From Bacillus pumilus (GTDB lineage: Bacteria; Bacillota; Bacilli; Bacillales; Bacillaceae): a stretch of 64,000 nt of DNA. This document shows, piece after piece, positions 39,522-51,205 of this stretch. The notes beneath the pieces are model-generated. The model was not told the DNA's origin. It ran no database searches and worked only from the letters and a program-made list of their open reading frames with translations. The DNA is taken from NCBI RefSeq assembly GCF_002744245.1, contig NZ_NKHG01000052.1, positions 1 to 64,000 of the forward strand, in the 5' to 3' direction. Every line of letters starts with the position of its first letter. The stretch's first letter is position 1. Made by a program: the position numbers and the translations under genes.

Positions 39522-40244
39522 ATGAGCAAACCGAAATATAATCGCATTGTACTGAAGCTAAGTGGCGAAGCACTAGCAGGTGATGCTGGAAATGGAATTA
39601 ACCCAACTGTCATTCAATCCATTGCAAAGCAAGTAAAAGAAATTGCAGAACTTGATGTTGAAGTTGCAGTCGTCGTAGGTGGTGGAAACCTTTGGCGCGG
39701 GAAGACAGGCAGTGACTTAGGAATGGACCGAGCAACAGCAGACTACATGGGCATGCTTGCAACAGTGATGAATTCGCTGGCATTACAGGACAGCCTAGAG
39801 ACGCTTGGGATTCAGTCTAGAGTACAAACCTCTATCGAAATGAGACAGGTTGCAGAACCATACATAAGAAGAAAAGCGATCCGTCATTTGGAGAAGAAAC
39901 GTGTCGTGATTTTTGCTGCAGGTACTGGTAACCCTTATTTCTCTACAGATACAACAGCAGCACTTCGTGCAGCAGAAATTGAAGCAGATGTCATTTTAAT
40001 GGCGAAAAATAATGTAGACGGTGTCTATAGTGCTGATCCTCGTACAGATGCGGATGCAGTAAAATATGATAAGCTATCGTATCTTGATGTATTAAAAGAA
40101 GGTCTTGCTGTCATGGATTCTACTGCGTCCTCATTATGTATGGACAATGACATTCCATTAATCGTATTCTCCATTATGGAAGAAGGAAATATTAAACGTG
40201 CCGTAAATGGCGAATCAATCGGAACGATCGTGAGGGGGAAATAA
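39522..40244 (+). CDS. pyrH: UMP kinase
   Basis: Phosphorylates UMP to UDP; hexameric amino-acid-kinase-fold enzyme, 240 aa. Motifs: [17 protein letters not shown] near residue 11, [14 protein letters not shown] (substrate loop) near residue 52, [19 protein letters not shown] and [19 protein letters not shown] 39522 follows GGAGGT; the long in-frame reading from 39456 runs back through the promoter. Feeds UDP-sugars to the cell-envelope genes downstream. frr follows after one base. Confidence 0.97.
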   Translation: MSKPKYNRIVLKLSGEALAGDAGNGINPTVIQSIAKQVKEIAELDVEVAVVVGGGNLWRGKTGSDLGMDRATADYMGMLATVMNSLALQDSLETLGIQSRVQTSIEMRQVAEPYIRRKAIRHLEKKRVVIFAAGTGNPYFSTDTTAALRAAEIEADVILMAKNNVDGVYSADPRTDADAVKYDKLSYLDVLKEGLAVMDSTASSLCMDNDIPLIVFSIMEEGNIKRAVNGESIGTIVRGK

Positions 40245-40245
40245 C

Positions 40246-40803
40246 GTGTCAAAAGAAGTGTTGAACCAAACAAAAGAAAAAATGGAAAAAGCCGTTCAAG
40301 CATACGGACGTGAACTAGCAACTGTTCGCGCTGGCAGAGCAAATGCTTCACTACTCGATAAAGTGACAGTTGATTATTACGGTGCACAAACACCACTGAA
40401 CCAAATTGCGTCGATCACAGTGCCTGAAGCACGTATGCTTATTATCACACCTTACGATAAAACAGCGATCGGTGATATCGAAAAAGCGATCCAAAAGTCT
40501 GATCTAGGCATCACGCCAACAAGTGATGGAAATGTGATCCGCATTGCGATCCCTGCACTTACAGAAGAAAGACGTAAAGAGCTTGTAAAAGTTGTGAGAA
40601 AATACTCAGAAGAAGCAAAAGTAGCCGTTCGTAACGTTCGTCGTGATGCAAACGATGATTTGAAAAAGCTTGAGAAAAATGGGGAGATCACTGAAGATGA
40701 ATTAAGATCATCTACAGAGGATGTTCAAAAATTGACAGATGAATATGTCGCTAAAATTGATGAAGTGACGAAAGATAAAGAAAAAGAAATCATGGAAGTT
40801 TAA
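40246..40803 (+). CDS. frr: Ribosome recycling factor
   Basis: Splits post-termination ribosomes with EF-G; 185 aa, full length, from GTG 40246. Family segments: [20 protein letters not shown] near residue 25, [38 protein letters not shown] and [23 protein letters not shown] sits just before the GTG inside the end of pyrH, so the pair is probably co-translated. Confidence 0.97.
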   Translation: MSKEVLNQTKEKMEKAVQAYGRELATVRAGRANASLLDKVTVDYYGAQTPLNQIASITVPEARMLIITPYDKTAIGDIEKAIQKSDLGITPTSDGNVIRIAIPALTEERRKELVKVVRKYSEEAKVAVRNVRRDANDDLKKLEKNGEITEDELRSSTEDVQKLTDEYVAKIDEVTKDKEKEIMEV

Positions 40804-40833
40804 GAAAAAACTATGTACAATAGATAATAGTGA

Positions 40834-40867
40834 AAAGACCCTCTTCATGTTTACAGGGGGTTTTTTT
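40834..40867 (+). terminator. Probable terminator after frr
   Basis: AAAAGACCCT (40834-40843) can pair imperfectly with AGGGGGTTTT, followed by a run of T (40861-40867). The 40868-40932 remainder before uppS holds no clear promoter. Confidence 0.5.
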
Positions 40868-40932
40868 GTTAATACTGTTGATGACTATATTATTAGCGGG
40901 AACGCAACCTTTTTGGGTGATGGAGGAATCTC

Positions 40933-41715
40933 ATGCTCAATATACTCAAAAATTGGAAGAATCAGCAAACAGCAGCTTCCAACTTAGAAAGCCTGACAAA
41001 AGAAGACATATTAAATGGAGAAATTCCTGAACATATCGCCATTATCATGGATGGGAACGGAAGATGGGCGAAGAAACGTGCTCTTCCACGGGTAGCAGGA
41101 CATCATGAAGGAATGAAAGTCGTCAAACGCATGACAAAGCTTGCAAATGAGCTGAATGTTAAAGTGCTAACTTTGTATGCTTTCTCTACGGAAAATTGGA
41201 AACGTCCAAAATTAGAAGTAGATTTTTTAATGAAGCTTCCTGAAGAATTTTTAAACATCTACCTGCCTGAACTCATCGAGGAAAATGTCCGTGTGCGCTT
41301 AACAGGTGATCCAGACGGCCTCCCGCATCATACAAAAAAAGCGGTAGAGAACGCAGTGAAGAGTACGACAAATAATGACGGACTCGTTTTAAATTTTGCG
41401 CTCAACTATGGAGGGCGCACAGAGATTGTCTCTGCATGCAGACAAATTTCTGAAAAAGTCAAAGAAGGCAAGCTTAGAGCAGAAGACATCACAGAAGAGA
41501 TGTTTTCAGCTTATTTAATGACAGAATCTCTTCAAGATCCGGATTTGCTTATTCGCACAAGTGGAGAAATTAGATTAAGCAACTTCATGCTTTGGCAAAT
41601 TGCGTACAGCGAGTTTGTCTTTACGGATGTGCTTTGGCCTGACTTTTCTGATGAGCATCTCATAGGCGCTATCGGAGAGTACCAGCGCCGCGGCCGGAGG
41701 TTCGGTGGAATTTAG
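40933..41715 (+). CDS. uppS: Undecaprenyl diphosphate synthase
   Basis: [20 protein letters not shown] making the C55 lipid carrier for peptidoglycan and teichoic acids; 260 aa, as in B. subtilis. The diphosphate-binding motif IIMDGNGRWAKKR is near residue 36, followed by GHHEGMKVVKRM, TLYAFSTENWKRP, and the C-terminal RTSGEIRLSNFMLWQIAYSE. An extra N-terminal stretch of about 30 polar residues precedes the catalytic fold, usual for Bacillus. GGAGG precedes the ATG. Confidence 0.96.
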   Translation: MLNILKNWKNQQTAASNLESLTKEDILNGEIPEHIAIIMDGNGRWAKKRALPRVAGHHEGMKVVKRMTKLANELNVKVLTLYAFSTENWKRPKLEVDFLMKLPEEFLNIYLPELIEENVRVRLTGDPDGLPHHTKKAVENAVKSTTNNDGLVLNFALNYGGRTEIVSACRQISEKVKEGKLRAEDITEEMFSAYLMTESLQDPDLLIRTSGEIRLSNFMLWQIAYSEFVFTDVLWPDFSDEHLIGAIGEYQRRGRRFGGI

Positions 41716-41727
41716 AGGGTGGTGCAG

Positions 41728-42522
41728 ATGAAACAAAGAATTTTGACGGGTGTTTTGGCAGCTGCGGTGTTTTTGCTTGCTGTGATTTATGGACAGATGC
41801 CATTTACCCTTCTGATTTATTTAATGGGAAGTGTCGCTCTCTTTGAGCTTCTGAGAATGAAAAAGATATCGATTTTCAGCTTTCCAGGTGTTATCAGCTT
41901 AATATTGCTTTGGCTTTTAATGGGCGGAGAGAATAGCTTCTTTCCGAACGTGGACGCATCAAAAATGCAGATTACTTTATTTGCGATCTTAATACTTTTA
42001 ACTTATACAGTGCTGAGCAAAAACTCTTTCACATTCGATGAGGTTGCTTTTGTTGTATTAGCCACATTATATATTGGCGTCAGTTTCTATTATTTTATCC
42101 AAATTAGAGGCTTATATGGCATGAGTGCGATCTTCTTCGCTGCGGTCATAATTTGGTCTACTGACTCAGGTGCCTATTTTATCGGGAAATCTATGGGGAA
42201 ACGAAAGCTTTGGCCTGAGATCAGCCCAAACAAAACAGTAGAAGGATTTATCGGTGGAATCGTCACAGCGGTCGTGTTGTCACTTGTGTTTCAAGCGGTT
42301 ACAGGATTCTTGCCATCATATCTGCTTGTTATGTTTATTACCCTTTTGCTAAGTATTTTTGGACAGCTTGGCGACCTTGTGGAATCTGCTTTAAAGCGTC
42401 ATTATCATGTGAAGGATTCAGGGACAATACTTCCTGGTCATGGCGGGATTTTGGACAGATTTGACAGCTTTTTATTCGTTCTGCCGTTTTTATATCTACT
42501 GTTAGCCACGTTTGCTAGCTAA
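41728..42522 (+). CDS. cdsA: Phosphatidate [20 protein letters not shown]
   Basis: Makes CDP-diacylglycerol, the precursor of phosphatidylglycerol and related lipids; 264 aa integral membrane protein with seven or eight hydrophobic helices. The CDS signature is near the C-terminus: GDLVESALKRHYHVKDSG then LPGHGGILDRFDSF; STDSGAYFIGKSMGKRKLWP lies just before. ATG 41728 follows GAGGGTGGT with proper spacing; the GTG at 41719 lies within that ribosome site. uppS-cdsA-dxr-rasP order is the B. subtilis one. Confidence 0.95.
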   Translation: MKQRILTGVLAAAVFLLAVIYGQMPFTLLIYLMGSVALFELLRMKKISIFSFPGVISLILLWLLMGGENSFFPNVDASKMQITLFAILILLTYTVLSKNSFTFDEVAFVVLATLYIGVSFYYFIQIRGLYGMSAIFFAAVIIWSTDSGAYFIGKSMGKRKLWPEISPNKTVEGFIGGIVTAVVLSLVFQAVTGFLPSYLLVMFITLLLSIFGQLGDLVESALKRHYHVKDSGTILPGHGGILDRFDSFLFVLPFLYLLLATFAS

Positions 42523-42561
42523 CCTCATAGAAACAAATTGAACGAGAGAAGGAGTGGCAAT

Positions 42562-43713
42562 TTGAAATATATTTCGCTATTAGGCGCAACAGGATCGATT
42601 GGAGAACAAACATTAGATGTGATTCGACTGCACCCGGATAAATTTAGGCTGAAGACCATGACGTTTGGCAGAAATGTAGACAAGGCCATTCCTATCATTG
42701 AGCGATTTCAGCCTGAATTCGTCGGTTGTTTAGACGAAGAGACCTATCACACGCTAAAAGGTCATTCATTTGAATACGATGTCAAGATGGCCACAGGTGA
42801 TGAAGCCAACATTGAGGCAGCGACTAATGATGAAGTGGACGTTGTGGTCAATGCACTTGTAGGAAGTGTTGGGCTTGTTCCAACATTAAGGGCAATTGAA
42901 CAAAAAAAGACGATCGCACTCGCAAATAAGGAAACACTTGTGACAGCTGGTCATATAGTAAAAGAGTATGCTAAAAAATATGATGTCCCTCTGCTTCCTG
43001 TCGATAGTGAGCACTCTGCTATTTTTCAATGCCTGCAAGGTGAACAAGCTAAAAACATTGAACGCTTAATCGTGACGGCTTCAGGTGGTAGTTTCCGAGA
43101 TAAAAAACGAACTGAACTTGAAGGCGTTACGGTGGAAGAAGCGCTGAATCATCCGAACTGGTCAATGGGAGCGAAAATCACCATTGATTCAGCGACCATG
43201 ATGAATAAAGGGCTCGAGGTGATTGAGGCGCATTGGCTGTTTGATATACCATATGATCAAATTGATGTGCTGTTACATAAAGAGAGCATGATCCATTCTA
43301 TGGTGGAATTCCATGACAAAAGCGTCATGGCTCAGTTAGGAACACCTGACATGAGAGTTCCGATTCAATATGCGTTAACCTATCCTGACAGAGCGCCATT
43401 AAAAGAAGCGAAATCATTGAACCTTTGGGAGATTGGACAACTCAATTTCCAAAAAGCGGATTTTGACAGGTATCGCTGCTTACATTTTGCTTATGAATCA
43501 GGTAAAATAGGAGGGACAATGCCTGCTGTACTCAATGCAGCAAATGAAATAGCCGTTGATGCATTTCTGAAAGGCAAAGTAACGTTCCTGCAAATTGAAG
43601 AATTGATTGAAAAGGCACTGATCAGACATCATGTGATTTCAAAGCCTAGTTTGCAAGATATCCATGAAGTGGACAAAGATACACGAGACTTTGTTCAATC
43701 AATCCTCACATAA
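42562..43713 (+). CDS. dxr: 1-deoxy-D-xylulose 5-phosphate reductoisomerase
   Basis: Second step of the MEP isoprenoid pathway, supplying precursors for UppS. The start is TTG 42562 after GAAGGAG, giving 383 aa, the B. subtilis length. NADPH-binding motif [16 protein letters not shown] at the N-terminus, [12 protein letters not shown] near residue 122, metal site [15 protein letters not shown] near residue 148, and [20 protein letters not shown] with [12 protein letters not shown]. The longer reading from 42538 has no ribosome site. Confidence 0.96.
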   Translation: MKYISLLGATGSIGEQTLDVIRLHPDKFRLKTMTFGRNVDKAIPIIERFQPEFVGCLDEETYHTLKGHSFEYDVKMATGDEANIEAATNDEVDVVVNALVGSVGLVPTLRAIEQKKTIALANKETLVTAGHIVKEYAKKYDVPLLPVDSEHSAIFQCLQGEQAKNIERLIVTASGGSFRDKKRTELEGVTVEEALNHPNWSMGAKITIDSATMMNKGLEVIEAHWLFDIPYDQIDVLLHKESMIHSMVEFHDKSVMAQLGTPDMRVPIQYALTYPDRAPLKEAKSLNLWEIGQLNFQKADFDRYRCLHFAYESGKIGGTMPAVLNAANEIAVDAFLKGKVTFLQIEELIEKALIRHHVISKPSLQDIHEVDKDTRDFVQSILT

Positions 43714-43719
43714 GGTGGT

Positions 43720-44985
43720 ATGTTCGTGAATACAGTGATTGCGTTTATTATTATTTTTGGAACGCTCGTTTTTTTCCACGAGCTTGGCCATTTAATTATG
43801 GCGCAGCGCGCAGGCATTTTATGCCGCGAGTTCGCAATTGGTTTTGGGCCGAAGATTTTCTCCTTTAAACGAAAAGAAACCGTTTATACCATCAGACTTC
43901 TACCCATCGGTGGATTTGTCAAAATGGCGGGAGAGGACCCTGAAGTCATTGAAATTAAACCAGGTCATACAGTGGGGCTCTTATTCAATGAGCAAAATGA
44001 AGTAGAAAAAATCATTTTAAATGATAAAGAGAAATATCCTGATGCACTCGTTATTGAAGTCGAGCAGATTGATTTAGATCATGCAATGAGAATCTCAGGA
44101 TATGAAGCTGGAAATGAAGATATTCTAACTGGCTACAATGTAAGTCAAACAAGCTTCTATATTGCAGATGGTGAAGAAATTCAAATTGCACCATACAATC
44201 GTCAATTTGGTTCAAAAACGGTATGGCAGCGTATTAAAGCCATCGCAGCTGGACCGATTATGAACTTTATCCTCGCATATGTGATTTTAGTTGCTTTAGG
44301 TTTTATTCAAGGTGTAACAGTGGATGATCCTGTACTCGGTAAGCTCACGCAGGATGGCCGAGCGGCACAAGCTGGACTCATGCAAGGTGATCAAATCGTT
44401 TCGATTAACGGGGATAAAATGAATTCTTGGACAAACGTGGTTCAGACGGTTCAAAAAAACCCTGAGAAAAAAATGAATGTCGTCATTGACCGAGACGGCA
44501 AAGAAAGCACAGTACAAGTTGTACCAGAAGCTGTGAAAGCAGAAGGGAAAACCATTGGCCGTTTTGGGTCCTATCCGCCAACGGAAAATGGATTCCTAAA
44601 AGTCATTTCATCATCAGGAACAACTGTGATATCAACGGCAGGTCTCATCTTAACGAACTTGCAAAAAATTGTCACAGGACAATTTTCACTAGATATGCTA
44701 GCAGGTCCTGTCGGGATATATGACATGACAGGAGAAGTAGCCAAACAAGGTGTGTTAACATTAATGCAGTTTGCTGCGTTCCTCAGTATCAACTTAGGGA
44801 TCGTGAATTTATTACCGATCCCTGCATTAGACGGAGGACGTTTACTTTTCTTATTTGTCGAAGCCATTCGCGGCAAACCAATTAATCGTGAGAAAGAGGC
44901 GCTTGTTGTCTTTATTGGTGTTGCTTTCCTCATGCTGTTAATGCTAGTAGTTACGTGGAATGACATCCAGCGATTATTTTTATAA
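43720..44985 (+). CDS. rasP: Site-2 intramembrane metalloprotease RasP
   Basis: Cleaves anti-sigma factors (RsiW) and leftover signal peptides in the membrane; 421 aa. Zinc motif HELGH in VFFHELGHLIMAQRAG (residues ~18-33), a PDZ domain (~185-270), and the second metal ligand in NLLPIPALDGGRLLFLF near the C-terminus. Four membrane helices. Start is either ATG 43720, one base from AAGGTGG, or GTG 43726 with a better 7-nt spacing; the difference is two residues. Confidence 0.95.
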   Translation: MFVNTVIAFIIIFGTLVFFHELGHLIMAQRAGILCREFAIGFGPKIFSFKRKETVYTIRLLPIGGFVKMAGEDPEVIEIKPGHTVGLLFNEQNEVEKIILNDKEKYPDALVIEVEQIDLDHAMRISGYEAGNEDILTGYNVSQTSFYIADGEEIQIAPYNRQFGSKTVWQRIKAIAAGPIMNFILAYVILVALGFIQGVTVDDPVLGKLTQDGRAAQAGLMQGDQIVSINGDKMNSWTNVVQTVQKNPEKKMNVVIDRDGKESTVQVVPEAVKAEGKTIGRFGSYPPTENGFLKVISSSGTTVISTAGLILTNLQKIVTGQFSLDMLAGPVGIYDMTGEVAKQGVLTLMQFAAFLSINLGIVNLLPIPALDGGRLLFLFVEAIRGKPINREKEALVVFIGVAFLMLLMLVVTWNDIQRLFL

Positions 44986-44994
44986 AACCAATGT

Positions 44995-45028
44995 CTCTTG
45001 TTTCTCATCATGGGAAACAAGAGTTTTT
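44995..45028 (+). terminator. Terminator after rasP
   Basis: CTCTTGTTTC (44995-45004) and GAAACAAGAG (45014-45023) form a perfect 10-bp stem with a 9-nt loop, followed by five T. It separates the lipid genes from proS. Confidence 0.85.
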
Positions 45029-45064
45029 ATGAGAAGTCCTATTTAATAAATGAGGTGTAACGAC

Positions 45065-46762
45065 ATGAGACAATCCCTGACTTTCATTCCAACTCTTCGA
45101 GAGGTGCCAGCAGATGCAGAGGCAAAAAGTCATCAGCTATTAGTAAGAGCTGGATTCATTAGACAAAATACAAGTGGAATTTATCATTATCTGCCGCTTG
45201 CTCATAAAGTGATCCAGCATATTCAATCCATCGTTCGTAAGGAAATGGAGAAGGCAGGAGCAGCTGAGCTGTTAATGCCAGTGCTGCAACAGGCAGAAAT
45301 GTGGCAAGAGTCAGGAAGATGGTATACATACGGTCCAGAACTCATGCGTATGAAAGATCGTCATGGCCGCGAGTTTGCGCTTGGGCCAACGCACGAAGAA
45401 GTGATCACATCACTTGTACGCAGTGAAGTGAAGTCGTATAAGAAGCTTCCTTTGACACTTTATCAAATTCAATCTAAATTTCGCGATGAACAAAGACCAC
45501 GCTTTGGTTTGTTGCGCGGACGTGAATTTATTATGAAGGATGCTTATTCATTCCATTCTTCACCAGAAAGCCTTGATGACACATACAACAAAATGTTTAC
45601 GGCTTACTCCAATATTTTCTCAAAAGTGGGTCTGAATTTTAGACCAGTCATTGCAGATTCTGGTGCAATGGGAGGAAAAGATACACATGAGTTTATGGCG
45701 CTGTCAGAAGTAGGAGAGGATACCATCGCTTACTCTGATACCTCTTCCTATGCAGCCAACATTGAAATGGCAGAGGTAGTATATCAAGGAGGAGAAGCAA
45801 ACCCTGCGGACTTCAAAGAACTTGAAAAAGTACACACGCCGCAAGTAAAAACGATTCAAGACGTTGCTGCATTCTTAGAAGTTGCTCCTTCTGCATGTAT
45901 CAAATCTGTTTTATTTAAAGCAGACGATAAGTATGTTCTTGTCCTCACAAGAGGCGATCACGAAGTAAATGATGTGAAAGTCAAGAACTTATTAGGGGCA
46001 CAGCTTGTAGAGCTTGCTTCACGAGAGGAAGTACTAGAAACCATTGGAACAGAGCCTGGATTTGTTGGACCTGTTCAGCTAGAGGCAGAAGTGGAGATTT
46101 ATGCAGACCTCGCTGTAAAAGGAATGACAAATGCTGTCGCAGGTGCAAACGAATCGGATTATCACTATGTCAATGTAAACCCTGCGCGTGACGTGTCAGT
46201 GAAAGAATTTACAGATATTCGCTTGATTCAAGAAGGAGATGTCTCTCCAGATGGAGAAGGCACAATCCATTTTGCAAAAGGAATTGAAGTAGGACAAGTC
46301 TTTAAACTGGGCACACGTTATTCTGAGTCAATGGATGCAACATATCTAGATGAAAATGGACGCGCGCAGCCAATGATTATGGGATGCTATGGCATCGGCA
46401 TCTCTAGAACTCTTTCTGCTATTGTCGAACAGCATCATGATGATAAAGGCATTATTTGGCCAGATGCAGTTGCGCCATATGACCTTCATCTACTTGTATT
46501 GAATATGAAAAACGATGCACAAAAGGAACTGGCTGAAACATTGTACGAGCGTTTAGAAGGAGAGGGCTATGATGTCCTTTTCGATGACCGCCAAGAGCGT
46601 GCAGGAGTGAAATTTGCAGACAGTGATTTAATTGGACTGCCAATTCGCATTAGCTGCGGGAAACGTTCGGAGGAAGGCATTGTCGAAGTGAAGTTTAGAA
46701 AATCAGGTGAATCACATGAAGTATCTGTAGATGAACTGATTTCATTTATACGCCAAGCATAA
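45065..46762 (+). CDS. proS: Prolyl-tRNA synthetase
   Basis: Class II aminoacyl-tRNA synthetase, bacterial type with editing insert; 565 aa. Motif 1 region ([20 protein letters not shown]), motif 2 [20 protein letters not shown] near residue 138, YbaK-like editing insert (~225-385), and motif 3 [17 protein letters not shown] near residue 440, then an anticodon-binding domain. ATG 45065 is preceded by GAGGTG; reading from 45050 adds five residues over the ribosome site. Confidence 0.96.
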   Translation: MRQSLTFIPTLREVPADAEAKSHQLLVRAGFIRQNTSGIYHYLPLAHKVIQHIQSIVRKEMEKAGAAELLMPVLQQAEMWQESGRWYTYGPELMRMKDRHGREFALGPTHEEVITSLVRSEVKSYKKLPLTLYQIQSKFRDEQRPRFGLLRGREFIMKDAYSFHSSPESLDDTYNKMFTAYSNIFSKVGLNFRPVIADSGAMGGKDTHEFMALSEVGEDTIAYSDTSSYAANIEMAEVVYQGGEANPADFKELEKVHTPQVKTIQDVAAFLEVAPSACIKSVLFKADDKYVLVLTRGDHEVNDVKVKNLLGAQLVELASREEVLETIGTEPGFVGPVQLEAEVEIYADLAVKGMTNAVAGANESDYHYVNVNPARDVSVKEFTDIRLIQEGDVSPDGEGTIHFAKGIEVGQVFKLGTRYSESMDATYLDENGRAQPMIMGCYGIGISRTLSAIVEQHHDDKGIIWPDAVAPYDLHLLVLNMKNDAQKELAETLYERLEGEGYDVLFDDRQERAGVKFADSDLIGLPIRISCGKRSEEGIVEVKFRKSGESHEVSVDELISFIRQA

Positions 46763-46793
46763 AACGCAGCTTGTATACTTGAACAAAAAAATG

Positions 46794-46823
46794 AAGGTAC
46801 CTCCTGTAGAAAAGAGGTACCTT
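46794..46823 (+). terminator. Perfect hairpin between proS and polC
   Basis: AAGGTACCTC (46794-46803) and GAGGTACCTT (46814-46823) form a perfect 10-bp stem with loop CTGTAGAAAA. The tail (TCTGATTT) is only moderately T-rich, so it may be a partial terminator or attenuator ahead of polC. Confidence 0.6.
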
Positions 46824-46850
46824 TCTGATTTACAAAAGGAGGGTCCTGTC

Positions 46851-49800
46851 TTGGATGAACAATTACCGATCACCCGGCGGCAATTTCATATATTACTCAA
46901 TCAGATTCAAATGACAGATGATGACCTCAGTCGTTACTTTGAAGAAGGTGAGATCGTCAAATTGACGGTGCATAAAGCGACGAAAACGTGGCATTTCCTT
47001 TTTAAATTTAAGGCGCTTCTGCCTTATAAGGTATATGCAATGTTTTTGAGCAGGCTGACAAATGCATTTTCTCATATTGCACAAGTCACCTGTACGATTG
47101 AAGTCCATGATCCGCACATATCTGAGGAGCTTGTTCAATCGTATTGGTCACATTGTGTGGAAGAGCTTCAAGGAATTTCTCCCCCAATCATCAGCCTACT
47201 TCAGCAGCAAAAACCAGCACTGTCTGGGCATAAAATCATCATTAAAACCAAAAGCGAAACAGAGGCTTTGGCGATCAAGAAGAAGTACAGCCCAATGCTG
47301 CAGGCTGCATTTAAACAAGTTGGTTTTCCAGAGCTGCAATTTGATACAGAAATATTTGTATCAGATCAAGAGATTCAGAAGTTCAGAGAACAAAAGCTCG
47401 CTGAAGACCAAGAAAAAGCCATGCAAGCCCTCACTGAGATGGAGAAGAAGGAAAGTGAAGATCAGGAGGAAGCTCCGTCTGGCCCTCTTATGATTGGCTA
47501 TCAAATCAAAGATAATGAAGAAATTCGTACACTTGATAGTATTATGGATGAGGAAAGACGAATCACCGTTCAAGGCTATGTGTTTGACGCAGAAACACGA
47601 GAGCTGAAAAGCGGCAGAACGCTTTGTATCTTTAAGATCACGGATTACACAAACAGTATTTTGATCAAAATGTTTGCAAGAGAAAAAGAAGATGCCCAGC
47701 TCATGAAATCCTTGAAAAAAGGCATGTGGGTCAAAGCGAGAGGAAGCATTCAAAACGATACGTTTGTCAGAGATCTTGTCATGATCGCCAATGACGTCAA
47801 TGAAATGAAACCTCAGGTGAAAGAAGATACAGCACCTGAGGGTGAAAAGCGTGTCGAGCTTCATTTACATTCCCCAATGAGTCAGATGGATGCTGTCACT
47901 GGCATAGGCAGGCTTGTTGAACAAGCAAAAAAATGGGGACATGAAGCAATTGCCCTTACTGATCATGCCGTTGTCCAATCCTTTCCTGATGCGTATGCAG
48001 CAAGTAAAAAGCATGGCATTAAAATGATGTACGGGGTAGAAATCAACTTAGTCGATGATGGGGTTCCGATTGCGTATAACCCAGAGCACCGCTTGTTAGA
48101 GGATTCGACGTTTGTCGTATTTGACGTAGAGACAACCGGGCTTTCTGCTGTTTATGATACGATCATTGAACTTGCAGCAGTGAAAATAAAAGAAGGGGAA
48201 ATCATTGATCGCTTTGAGGCATTTGCAAATCCTCATCACCCGCTATCAGCGAAGACTATTGAATTAACTGGTATTACCGATGATATGGTCAGAGATGCAC
48301 CAGATGTCGTCGATGTCGTTCGGGATTTCAAAGAGTGGATTGGACAAGATATCCTTGTCGCGCACAATGCGAGCTTTGATATGGGCTTTTTAAATACAGC
48401 GTATAAACGACTGCTTAAAACAGATAAAGCATCAAATCCTGTGATTGATACACTGGAACTCGGCCGATTCCTTTACCCGGAATTTAAAAATCACCGGCTG
48501 AACACGCTGTGTAAAAAGTTTGATATTGAACTCACGCAGCATCACCGCGCTATTTATGATGCAGAAGCAACAGGCTACCTGATGCTGAAGATGCTAAAAG
48601 ATGCGGCTGAAAAAGAGATTGCCTACCATGATCAATTGAATGAAAACATGGGTCAGTCCAATGCTTTCCAGCGCTCACGTCCTTACCATGCGACATTGAT
48701 TGCGCAAAATGAGACGGGCCTAAAGAATTTATTCAAGCTTGTTTCACTTTCTCATATTCATTATTTCTACCGGGTGCCGCGCATTCCACGCTCACTGCTT
48801 GAAAAATATCGGGAAGGTTTAATCGTTGGGTCCGCTTGTGATAAGGGTGAGGTTTTTGAAGGAATGATGCAAAAATCACCCGATGAGGTTGAAGACATTG
48901 CAGCATTTTATGATTATTTAGAGGTTCATCCGCCAGAGGTGTATCAGCATTTACTACAGCTAGAGCTTGTTCGTGATGAACGTGCATTAAAAGAAATCAT
49001 CACAAATATTGTGAAGCTTGGTGAAAAGCTGAATAAACTAGTCGTGGCGACTGGGAATGTGCACTACCTGCATCCAGAAGATAAAATTTATCGTAAAATC
49101 TTAATTTCATCACAGGGTGGTGCGAATCCGCTTAACCGTCATGAACTGCCAAAAGTTCATTTTAGAACGACCGATGAAATGCTAGAAGCGTTCTCCTTCT
49201 TAGGAGACGAAAAGGCGAAAGAGATCGTCGTGACGAATACGAAAAAAGTATCTGAGATGGTCGAAAGTATTAAACCGATCAAAGATGATCTTTACACACC
49301 AAAAATTGAAGGTGCAGATGAAGAAATACGGGAAATGAGCTATCAAATGGCACGCAGCATCTACGGAGATGAATTACCGAAAATCGTAGAAGACCGTATT
49401 GAGAAAGAATTAAAGAGTATTATAGGCCATGGCTTCGCCGTGATTTATTTAATCTCTCATAAGCTCGTAAAGAAATCACTTGATGACGGGTATCTTGTTG
49501 GCTCAAGGGGATCTGTCGGTTCATCCCTTGTTGCGACATTAACAGAGATTACAGAAGTGAACCCACTTGCACCGCATTATGTATGTCCAAGCTGTAAGCA
49601 CTCTGAGTTCTTTAATGATGGGTCTGTTGGTTCAGGTTTTGACCTTCCTGATAAAAACTGTCCTGAATGTGGTGCGCCGTATAAAAAAGATGGACATGAT
49701 ATTCCGTTTGAAACCTTCTTAGGTTTTAAAGGAGACAAAGTGCCTGATATCGATTTGAACTTCTCAGGGGAATATCAGCCGCACGCGCACAACTATACAA

Positions 49801-51164
49801 AAGAACTATTCGGTGAAGAGTATGTATATCGGGCAGGCACAATCGGTACCGTTGCAGAGAAAACGGCATATGGTTACGTGAAAGGCTACGCTGGGGATCA
49901 TAATCTTCATATGAGAGGCGCAGAAATAGACCGGCTTGTGCAAGGCTGTACAGGAGTAAAACGGACAACGGGTCAGCATCCAGGTGGGATTATCGTTGTG
50001 CCAGATTATATGGACATTTACGATTTCTCACCGATTCAATATCCAGCAGATGCGACAGGAGCCGATTGGAAAACGACACATTTTGATTTCCATTCGATCC
50101 ATGATAACCTGCTTAAGCTAGATATTCTTGGACACGATGATCCAACAGTCATTCGTATGCTTCAGGACTTAAGTGGAATTGATCCAAAAACCATTCCAAC
50201 AGACGACTCGGAAGTCATGAAAATTTTCCAAGGAACAGAGCCTCTCGGTGTAACAGAAGAGCAAATTGGCTGTAAAACAGGTACACTTGGCATTCCAGAG
50301 TTTGGGACAAGATTTGTTCGGCAAATGCTAGAGGATACGAAACCGACAACCTTCTCAGAGCTCGTTCAGATCTCTGGTTTATCACATGGTACAGATGTAT
50401 GGCTAGGAAACGCACAAGAGCTTATTCATAGTAAAACGTGTGAACTAAGTGAAGTGATTGGCTGCCGTGACGATATTATGGTCTATCTCATCTATCAAGG
50501 CTTAGAACCGTCACTTGCCTTTAAAATCATGGAATCTGTTCGTAAAGGGAAGGGACTTCCTCCTGAATCGGAAGAAGAAATGAAGAATAATAACGTACCA
50601 AACTGGTATATTGATTCTTGTAAAAAGATCAAATACATGTTCCCTAAAGCCCACGCGGCAGCTTATGTATTAATGGCCGTTCGGATTGCTTACTTCAAGG
50701 TGCATCACGCCCTTCTGTACTACGCGGCTTACTTTACCGTTCGGGCGGATGACTTTGATATCGAAACCATGACAAAAGGATCGAATGCGATTCGAGCTGT
50801 CATGGACGATATCAATTCAAAAGGTTTAGACGCATCACCCAAAGAGAAGAACCTATTAACTGTACTAGAGCTTGCACTTGAAATGTGCGAAAGAGGCTAT
50901 CATTTCAAAAAAGTGGATCTATACCGCTCAAGTGCAACAGAGTTTATCATTGATGGAGACGGTTTGATTCCGCCATTCAACTCCATCCCTGGACTTGGAA
51001 CGAATGTTGCGTTAAATATTGTACGCGCACGACAAGATGGTGAGTTCCTTTCAAAAGAAGATTTACAAAAACGCGGAAAAGTGTCGAAAACCATTCTTGA
51101 ATATTTGGATCGTCAAGGCTGTTTGGAAGCACTGCCTGATCAAAACCAGCTTTCTTTATTTTAA
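46851..51164 (+). CDS. polC: DNA polymerase III alpha subunit, Gram-positive type PolC
   Basis: Main replicative polymerase with built-in proofreading. From TTG 46851 it is 1437 aa, equal to B. subtilis PolC; AAAGGAGGG sits 7 nt upstream. A reading from 46779 would run through the hairpin and is rejected. Order: N-terminal and OB domains, PHP ([14 protein letters not shown] near residue 335), DnaQ-like exonuclease inserted in PHP ([20 protein letters not shown] near residue 423), zinc-binding CPSCKH...CPECG near residue 908, palm with [10 protein letters not shown] and catalytic [13 protein letters not shown], and fingers ([19 protein letters not shown]). Confidence 0.97.
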   Translation: MDEQLPITRRQFHILLNQIQMTDDDLSRYFEEGEIVKLTVHKATKTWHFLFKFKALLPYKVYAMFLSRLTNAFSHIAQVTCTIEVHDPHISEELVQSYWSHCVEELQGISPPIISLLQQQKPALSGHKIIIKTKSETEALAIKKKYSPMLQAAFKQVGFPELQFDTEIFVSDQEIQKFREQKLAEDQEKAMQALTEMEKKESEDQEEAPSGPLMIGYQIKDNEEIRTLDSIMDEERRITVQGYVFDAETRELKSGRTLCIFKITDYTNSILIKMFAREKEDAQLMKSLKKGMWVKARGSIQNDTFVRDLVMIANDVNEMKPQVKEDTAPEGEKRVELHLHSPMSQMDAVTGIGRLVEQAKKWGHEAIALTDHAVVQSFPDAYAASKKHGIKMMYGVEINLVDDGVPIAYNPEHRLLEDSTFVVFDVETTGLSAVYDTIIELAAVKIKEGEIIDRFEAFANPHHPLSAKTIELTGITDDMVRDAPDVVDVVRDFKEWIGQDILVAHNASFDMGFLNTAYKRLLKTDKASNPVIDTLELGRFLYPEFKNHRLNTLCKKFDIELTQHHRAIYDAEATGYLMLKMLKDAAEKEIAYHDQLNENMGQSNAFQRSRPYHATLIAQNETGLKNLFKLVSLSHIHYFYRVPRIPRSLLEKYREGLIVGSACDKGEVFEGMMQKSPDEVEDIAAFYDYLEVHPPEVYQHLLQLELVRDERALKEIITNIVKLGEKLNKLVVATGNVHYLHPEDKIYRKILISSQGGANPLNRHELPKVHFRTTDEMLEAFSFLGDEKAKEIVVTNTKKVSEMVESIKPIKDDLYTPKIEGADEEIREMSYQMARSIYGDELPKIVEDRIEKELKSIIGHGFAVIYLISHKLVKKSLDDGYLVGSRGSVGSSLVATLTEITEVNPLAPHYVCPSCKHSEFFNDGSVGSGFDLPDKNCPECGAPYKKDGHDIPFETFLGFKGDKVPDIDLNFSGEYQPHAHNYTKELFGEEYVYRAGTIGTVAEKTAYGYVKGYAGDHNLHMRGAEIDRLVQGCTGVKRTTGQHPGGIIVVPDYMDIYDFSPIQYPADATGADWKTTHFDFHSIHDNLLKLDILGHDDPTVIRMLQDLSGIDPKTIPTDDSEVMKIFQGTEPLGVTEEQIGCKTGTLGIPEFGTRFVRQMLEDTKPTTFSELVQISGLSHGTDVWLGNAQELIHSKTCELSEVIGCRDDIMVYLIYQGLEPSLAFKIMESVRKGKGLPPESEEEMKNNNVPNWYIDSCKKIKYMFPKAHAAAYVLMAVRIAYFKVHHALLYYAAYFTVRADDFDIETMTKGSNAIRAVMDDINSKGLDASPKEKNLLTVLELALEMCERGYHFKKVDLYRSSATEFIIDGDGLIPPFNSIPGLGTNVALNIVRARQDGEFLSKEDLQKRGKVSKTILEYLDRQGCLEALPDQNQLSLF

Positions 51165-51172
51165 TCATAGTG

Positions 51173-51205
51173 AAGAACGTCCGCTAAGGGGCGTTCTTTT
51201 TTATT
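51173..51205 (+). terminator. Terminator after polC
   Basis: AAGAACG-T-CC (51173-51182) pairs with GG-G-CGTTCTT (51189-51198) with internal mismatches, followed by TTTTTATTT. It closes the housekeeping block before the hydrolase cluster. Confidence 0.8.

Noticed and set aside
40830-41030. 66-aa plus-strand frame overlapping the start of uppS
   Set aside because: Begins in the frr terminator, overlaps uppS in another frame and shows no family features, although its first residues are hydrophobic.
46779-46850. 24-codon N-terminal extension of PolC
   Set aside because: It runs through a perfect hairpin, lacks a ribosome site and does not match the 1437-aa family length; TTG 46851 has a strong site.
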